Shown here: positions 58,384-64,000 of the stretch, piece after piece | How the letters are laid out: each line of letters opens with the position of its first letter | Position numbering within the stretch: the first letter of the stretch is position 1 | NCBI RefSeq assembly: GCF_002865585.1 | Contig: NZ_CP025581.1 | Location: 2,480,001-2,544,000, forward strand | From: Nocardioides houyundeii | GTDB lineage: Bacteria > Actinomycetota > Actinomycetes > Propionibacteriales > Nocardioidaceae | Length of the DNA stretch: 64,000 nt | Direction of reading: 5' to 3' | Program-made: the position numbers and the translations under genes | Notes under the pieces: model-generated | Told to the model about the DNA's origin: nothing | The model's input: only the letters and a program-made list of their open reading frames with translations | Databases searched by the model: none

Positions 58384-60405
58384 TCAGTCCTGCGTCTCGT
58401 CCAGGTCGTTGGCCCGACGGATCACGTCGACGATCCCGTCCATGATCTCGGTCAGGCCGAAGTCCTTGGGGGTGTAGACCGCGGCCACTCCCTGCTCGAT
58501 CAGCGCGCGGCCGTCGGAGTCGGGGATGATGCCGCCGACGATCACCGGCACGTCGTCCAGGCCGGCCTCGCGCAGGCCGGTCAGGACCGAGGGCACCAGC
58601 TCCATGTGGGAGCCGGAGAGGATCGAGAGCCCGACACAGTGCACGTCCTCGGCCACCGCCGCCGCCACGATCTGCTCCGGGGTCAGCCGGATCCCCTGGT
58701 AGATGACCTCGAAGCCGGCGTCCCGAGCGCGGACCGCGACCTGCTCGGCACCGTTGCTGTGACCGTCCAGGCCCGGCTTGCCCACCAGCAGCCTGAGCCG
58801 GCCGCCCAGCTGCTCGCCGGTCTCCTTGACGCGGTCCCGGACCGCCGTCAGCTCGGCGCCGGCCTCGGCCGCGCCCACGGCGCCGGAGACACCGGTGGGG
58901 GCGCGGAACTCGCCGAAGACCTCGCGCAGCGTGCCGGCCCACTCCCCGGTGGTCGCGCCGGCTCGGACGGCGGCCAGCGTGGCGTCCATCAGGTTGACCT
59001 CGGTCTTGGCGTCCGCGGCCAACCGCTCCAGGGCCGACTTCACCTCGTCCTCGTCACGCTCGGCCTTCCAGGCGCTGAGGCTGTCCAGGGCGGACCGTTC
59101 GGCCTGCGGGTCGGCCGCCATGATGGCACCGTCCAGGTCGGCGGTGAGCGGGGACGGCTCGGTGGTCTCGAACTTGTTGACCCCGACGATGATCTCCTCG
59201 CCGGCCTCGATCCGGCCCCGGCGTGCGGCGTGGGCCGAGACGAGCGCGGACTTCATGTAGCCCGACTCCACGGCCGCGATCGCCCCGCCCATGGACTGGA
59301 CGCGGTCCATCTCCTCCTTGGCGCCCGCCACCAGCTCGGCCACCTTGGCCTCGATGACGTGGCTGCCCTCGAAGATGTCCTCGTACTCGAGCAGGTCGGA
59401 CTCGAAGGCCAGCACCTGCTGCAGCCGCAGGGACCACTGCTGGTCCCACGGGCGGGGCAGACCCAGCGCCTCGTTCCACGCGGGGAGCTGCACGGCGCGC
59501 GCCCGGGCGTTCTTCGACAGCGTCACGCCGAGCATCTCCAGCACGATGCGCTGCACGTTGTTCTCCGGCTGCGCCTCGGTCAGGCCCAGTGAGTTCACCT
59601 GCACGCCGTAGCGGAACCGTCGCATCTTGGGGTCCGTCACGCCGTACCGGACCCGGGTGATCTCCTCCCACAGCTGCACGAACGCGCGCATCTTGCAGGT
59701 CTCCTCGACGAAGCGCACCCCGGCGTTGACGAAGAAGGAGATCCGGCCCACGACGCGCTCGAAGTCCTCCTCGGAGACCTGCCCCGACGCCTTGACCTGG
59801 TCGAGCACGGCGATGGCCGTGCAGAGGGCGTAGGCGAGCTCCTGCGCGGGCGTGGCACCGGCCTCCTGCAGGTGGTAGCTGCAGATGTTGATCGGGTTCC
59901 AGCGAGGGATCTGGTTGACCGTGTACGCGATCGTGTCCGCGGTCAGCCGCAGCGAGTGCTCCGGGCCGAACACGTAGGTGCCCCGGGAGAGGTACTCCTT
60001 GATGATGTCGTTCTGGGTGGTGCCGGCCAGCTGCGCGGCGACCTCGGTGGGGTCGAGCTCGGGGTTCTGCTCCTCGGCGACCACCTGGTACATCGCCAGC
60101 AGCCACATCGCGGTGGCGTTGATCGTCATCGAGGTGTTCATCGCGGTGAGCGGGATGTCCTCGAACAGCCGCCGCATCTCGCCCAGGTGCGGGACCGGGA
60201 CACCCACCTTGCCGACCTCGCCACGACTCAGCGGGGAGTCGGGGTCGTAGCCGGTCTGGGTGGGCAGGTCGAACGCGACCGACAGTCCCGTCTGGCCCTT
60301 GGCCAGGTTCTTGCGGTAGAGCGCGTTGGACGCGGCGGCGGTGGAGTGGCCGGCGTACGTGCGCATCACCCAGGGACGGTCCTTGGAGTGCTGGGGGTCA
60401 GTCAT
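58384..60405 (-). CDS. ecm: Ethylmalonyl-CoA mutase / MeaA-type B12-dependent acyl-CoA mutase
   Basis: A 673-residue single-chain mutase. The N-terminus KDRPWVMRTYAGHSTAAASN and the substrate region GLSVAFDLPTQTGYD are typical of the MeaA/Ecm type, which converts ethylmalonyl-CoA to methylsuccinyl-CoA. The C-terminal B12 domain has the DxHxxG motif in GLDGHSNGAEQ, and LSILSGSHM and PVIVGGIIPDSD. Assignment as Ecm rather than methylmalonyl-CoA mutase rests on the single-chain length and the presence of ccrA. TAACAT 7 bases before ATG 60405 suggests a leaderless message. Confidence 0.9.
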   Translation of the reverse strand: MTDPQHSKDRPWVMRTYAGHSTAAASNALYRKNLAKGQTGLSVAFDLPTQTGYDPDSPLSRGEVGKVGVPVPHLGEMRRLFEDIPLTAMNTSMTINATAMWLLAMYQVVAEEQNPELDPTEVAAQLAGTTQNDIIKEYLSRGTYVFGPEHSLRLTADTIAYTVNQIPRWNPINICSYHLQEAGATPAQELAYALCTAIAVLDQVKASGQVSEEDFERVVGRISFFVNAGVRFVEETCKMRAFVQLWEEITRVRYGVTDPKMRRFRYGVQVNSLGLTEAQPENNVQRIVLEMLGVTLSKNARARAVQLPAWNEALGLPRPWDQQWSLRLQQVLAFESDLLEYEDIFEGSHVIEAKVAELVAGAKEEMDRVQSMGGAIAAVESGYMKSALVSAHAARRGRIEAGEEIIVGVNKFETTEPSPLTADLDGAIMAADPQAERSALDSLSAWKAERDEDEVKSALERLAADAKTEVNLMDATLAAVRAGATTGEWAGTLREVFGEFRAPTGVSGAVGAAEAGAELTAVRDRVKETGEQLGGRLRLLVGKPGLDGHSNGAEQVAVRARDAGFEVIYQGIRLTPEQIVAAAVAEDVHCVGLSILSGSHMELVPSVLTGLREAGLDDVPVIVGGIIPDSDGRALIEQGVAAVYTPKDFGLTEIMDGIVDVIRRANDLDETQD

Positions 60406-60412
60406 AGGGGTG

Positions 60413-60418
60413 ATGTTA
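60413..60418 (-). promoter_or_regulatory. -10 box for leaderless ecm transcript
   Basis: TAACAT on the minus strand, 7 bases before the ATG at 60405. Confidence 0.4.
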
Positions 60419-60466
60419 GGCCCCGCTCGTCCTGCGCACGCGTGGTCTCGCTGTGGGAAACAGCAC

Positions 60467-60775
60467 TCATGCGGTCGCGGCGTGCCGCTCCACCTCGACG
60501 ACCCGGACGAGCCGCGAGATGTGCAGCATCCGGCGGACCGCGGGACTGCAGCCGCGCAGGGTCAGGTGATGGCCTTGGCGCGCCGCACGACGGGTCGCGA
60601 CGGCGAGCAGCCTGAGGGCGGTCACGTCGACGGCGCCGACGTCGCTCAGGTCGACCACGACGTCCTCGGGGTGCTGCCCGAGGTGCTGGTAGAGGGCCTC
60701 GCGCACCTGCCACGTGCTGCGGACGTCGAAGTCCCCGCTGAGCTCGAGGGTCGATCCCTTCGTGACGATCTCCAT
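60467..60775 (-). CDS. STAS-domain protein (anti-sigma factor antagonist-like)
   Basis: A 102-residue STAS domain: LELSGDFDVRSTWQVREAL, then VVVDLSDVGAVDVTALRLLA, where SpoIIAA-type proteins carry a phosphorylated Ser; here the DVT position suggests Thr. Such proteins bind anti-sigma kinases and free an alternative sigma factor. No anti-sigma or sigma gene is next to it. ATG 60775 is chosen because GGAGGGGAG precedes it. It ends about 60 bases before ecm on the same strand. Confidence 0.85.
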   Translation of the reverse strand: MEIVTKGSTLELSGDFDVRSTWQVREALYQHLGQHPEDVVVDLSDVGAVDVTALRLLAVATRRAARQGHHLTLRGCSPAVRRMLHISRLVRVVEVERHAATA

Positions 60776-60812
60776 GTCCCGCTCCCCTCCGACGCCCGGA
60801 CGCCGGTGTGTT

Positions 60813-60834
60813 GGAGGCCTCCCCCGAGGCCTCC
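60813..60834. promoter_or_regulatory. Inverted repeat GGAGGCCTC/GAGGCCTCC upstream of STAS gene
   Basis: A perfect 9-bp stem with a 4-base loop, 38 bases before the STAS start codon. It may be a regulator site or an mRNA hairpin. Confidence 0.35.
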
Positions 60835-61058
60835 ACCGATCGGTCACCTCGCCCCGATGCGAGGTGGACTCGATCGCTATGACGTTGTTCGTACCCGAAA
60901 AGGTTGCGCCGCCGCCAGCGCTTTTCCTGGCGGGTCGACGCCGGCGACGATAATCGGACACGCAGTTACACGACCATTCGGTAATGTGACTCATGTTACA
61001 TCTGTGACTTGCCTGTTCGACGGAGGCTGGCGGCGATTCCGGACCCTGCGTACGGCGA

Positions 61059-61064
61059 TAGGCT
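61059..61064 (+). promoter_or_regulatory. -10 box for leaderless adenosyltransferase gene
   Basis: TAGGCT, 7 bases before the ATG at 61072, the same hexamer and spacing as for proA. Confidence 0.45.
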
Positions 61065-61071
61065 CGCGATC

Positions 61072-61644
61072 ATGGTCAACCTCACCCGCATCTACACCCG
61101 CACCGGCGATGCCGGCACCACCCGACTCGGCGACATGAGCGAGACGTCGAAGACCGACTCCCGTCTCGCCGCGTACGCCGACGTGGACGAGGCCAACGCC
61201 AGTCTGGGCGTGGCACTGGCCCTCGGCGGGCTCGCCGACGACGTGCAGCGGGTGCTCACCCGCGTCCAGAACGACCTGTTCGACGTGGGCGCCGACTTCT
61301 GCACCCCGGTGGTCGCCGTCCCGGAGTATCCCCCGCTGCGCATCGAGCAGGACTACATCGACCGCCTCGAGGACTGGTGCGACCAGTACAACGCCGAGCT
61401 CCCCAACCTCCGCTCCTTCATCCTCAACGGAGGGACCCCAGGCGCCGCGCACCTGCACGTCGCGCGCACGGTCGTACGACGGGCCGAGCGGTCCGCGTGG
61501 GCGGCGTGGGCGGAGCACGAGGAGACGATGAACGTCCTGGCCATCAAGTACCTCAACCGGCTCTCGGACCTGCTCTTCATCCTGGCCCGGCACGCCAACG
61601 CCGAGCGCGGCGACGTGCTCTGGGTCCCTGGCGGCGAACGCTGA
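61072..61644 (+). CDS. Cob(I)yrinic acid a,c-diamide adenosyltransferase (PduO type)
   Basis: A 190-residue adenosyltransferase that makes adenosylcobalamin from cob(I)alamin and ATP. The N-terminal IYTRTGDAGTTRLGDM is the ATP-binding signature, and FILNGGTPGAAHLHVARTVVRRAER carries the conserved Arg-rich helix. The cofactor is needed by the ethylmalonyl-CoA mutase encoded 0.7 kb away. ATG 61072 fits the family N-terminus and the leaderless -10 box. Confidence 0.94.
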   Translation: MVNLTRIYTRTGDAGTTRLGDMSETSKTDSRLAAYADVDEANASLGVALALGGLADDVQRVLTRVQNDLFDVGADFCTPVVAVPEYPPLRIEQDYIDRLEDWCDQYNAELPNLRSFILNGGTPGAAHLHVARTVVRRAERSAWAAWAEHEETMNVLAIKYLNRLSDLLFILARHANAERGDVLWVPGGER

Positions 61645-61650
61645 GGCGGC

Positions 61651-62121
61651 TCAGCGCAGTGGCTTCAGGTCCCAGTTGGTCCCGGGCGGCCCGGCCTCGA
61701 GCCACGCCTGGAACCCGGTGAGCGACGAGGAGCTCATCGCCAGCTCGACGCTGCCGCCGGTGGTGCTGCAGGCCACCACGACGTGATCGGCGTACAACGC
61801 GGTCCGCTCGGGTCCCGAGGGCGTCCGCTTGCCCGAGAAGCTGATGTCGTCCCGCCGCCACACGTACTTCGGGGACGGCGAGAGGGAGAAGACCCGGAAC
61901 CACTCCAGGGAGTCGCCGCTGTAGCGGCCGACCCCGAGCAGCCAGCCGCGTCCGGGCTTGCCGGTCCGCGCCCGAACGCTCAGCTCGAACGTGCCGCCGT
62001 TGCGGGCCAGGACGCGCCGGCGCACGATCAGCGCGACCCCGTAGAGGAGCACAGAGACCAGGAGCGCGCCCAGCACGTCGAGCAGGACGATCCAGAACTC
62101 CAACCAAACCTCCTCGGTCAC
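61651..62121 (-). CDS. DUF2550-type membrane protein
   Basis: A protein of about 156 residues: one N-terminal membrane helix (WIVLLDVLGALLVSVLLYGVALIV), a basic stop (RRRVLARNGGTFELSVR) and a beta-rich cytoplasmic domain with GRYSGDSLEWFRVFSLSPSP. This is the typical DUF2550 layout, and in actinobacteria such genes commonly follow atpC, as here. The function is unknown. GTG 62121 is preferred; GTG 62154 is possible. Confidence 0.85.
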   Translation of the reverse strand: MTEEVWLEFWIVLLDVLGALLVSVLLYGVALIVRRRVLARNGGTFELSVRARTGKPGRGWLLGVGRYSGDSLEWFRVFSLSPSPKYVWRRDDISFSGKRTPSGPERTALYADHVVVACSTTGGSVELAMSSSSLTGFQAWLEAGPPGTNWDLKPLR

Positions 62122-62198
62122 GACCCCGTGCGGTAAATGCAGCAAGGTGAGCACACGGCATGCGTGTGCTCACCCTACTGGTGCGTCTCAGCAGCCGA

Positions 62199-62593
62199 TC
62201 AGGACGCCAGCTCCACCGCGCGGATCCGGGCCTCGGCCCGGCGCACGGCCTCGGCGGCCTGGTCGTCGAACTCTCCAGCGGCATGGGCCCGCTCGAGGTC
62301 CTTGCGTGCCTTCTCCAGGTCGATCTCGTGCGACATCTCCGCCCGCTCGGACAGGATGGACACCCGGTTCTCGGCCACCGACAGGAAGCCGGCGTCCACC
62401 GCGGCCACCCAGGTCTCGCCATCCGCGGTCTGGACGTCCACGACACCCTCGATGACCACCGACAGCATCGGCGCGTGGTTCGGCAGGATGCCGACGTCGC
62501 CACCGATGGTCCGAGCGATCACCAGCTTCGCCTCCCCCGACCACACCAGGCGGTCGGCGGCGACGAGCTCCACGTGAAGCAGCGCGTCAGACA

Positions 62594-62594
<1 letters not shown>
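62199..62594 (-). CDS. atpC: ATP synthase epsilon subunit
   Basis: A 131-residue epsilon subunit. The beta-sandwich has LHVELVAADRLVWSGEAKLV, TIGGDVGILPNHAPMLSVV and AVDAGFLSVAENRVSIL, and the C-terminal helical part is short (LEKARKDLERAHAAGEFDDQ). It couples rotation in F1 and can restrain ATP hydrolysis. The ATG overlaps the atpD stop by one base (TGATG), so translation is coupled. Confidence 0.96.

Positions 62595-64000
<1,406 letters not shown>

Larger units (their letters stand above)
60776..61071. other. 296-base divergent region between STAS gene and adenosyltransferase gene
   Basis: It contains the 9-bp inverted repeat at 60813-60834, a rather AT-rich segment near 60930-61010, and the -10 box of the adenosyltransferase gene (61059-61064). 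No further coding region is supported. Confidence 0.6.

Overview
The window is a contiguous piece of a high-GC actinobacterial chromosome, most like Nocardioides or a relative in the Nocardioidaceae. This rests on the very high GC content, frequent GTG and TTG starts, many apparently leaderless genes, the GlgE alpha-glucan pathway, the NucS mismatch-repair nuclease, an rpsT-holA-comEC-comEA-degV-leuS-rsfS-nadD-proA neighbourhood, and a DUF2550-type protein beside the ATP synthase genes. No insertion sequence, phage, plasmid, CRISPR array or rRNA gene was seen. There is one tRNA gene, tRNA-Ala(GGC).

Layout. 1-15.9 kb: end of a phosphotransferase, rpsT, holA, the DNA-uptake pair comEC/comEA, a DegV protein, a helix-turn-helix protein, a secreted subtilisin-like protease, leuS behind a leucine-rich leader peptide and terminator, tRNA-Ala, and a phosphatase-rsfS-nadD-proA block. 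15.9-20.6 kb: a large SF2 helicase and etfBA. 20.8-24.5 kb: three tandem paralogous secreted proteins with a shared promoter element, and a small membrane protein. 24.5-41.4 kb: enoyl-CoA hydratase, glgX, DoxX, glgP, and a translationally coupled glgE-treS-mak-glgB operon, then a NUDIX protein and pyruvate phosphate dikinase. 41.4-45.8 kb: a thioredoxin-like chaperone, a CoA-transferase, a degenerate SDR, and a MarR/PH-domain/small membrane protein set. 45.9-61.6 kb: meaB, thiolase, methylmalonyl-CoA epimerase, crotonyl-CoA carboxylase/reductase, a hydroxyacyl-CoA dehydrogenase, ethylmalonyl-CoA mutase and cobalamin adenosyltransferase, interrupted by a DivIVA-like coiled-coil protein, a LuxR-type ATPase regulator and nucS. 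61.6-64 kb: DUF2550-type protein, atpC and the start-less atpD.

How they fit together. The glg block interconverts trehalose, maltose-1-phosphate and alpha-glucan (TreS, Mak, GlgE, GlgB) and degrades the glucan (GlgP, GlgX). The 45.9-61.6 kb set matches the ethylmalonyl-CoA route for assimilating C2 units and supplying ethylmalonyl/methylmalonyl-CoA, with its B12 support proteins nearby.

Cautions. comEC carries one frame break and glgX two. Each looks like a single missing base in a homopolymer or short repeat, so sequence error is at least as likely as true gene decay. Two items deserve most follow-up: the leuS leader-peptide attenuator and the co-regulated family of three secreted proteins.
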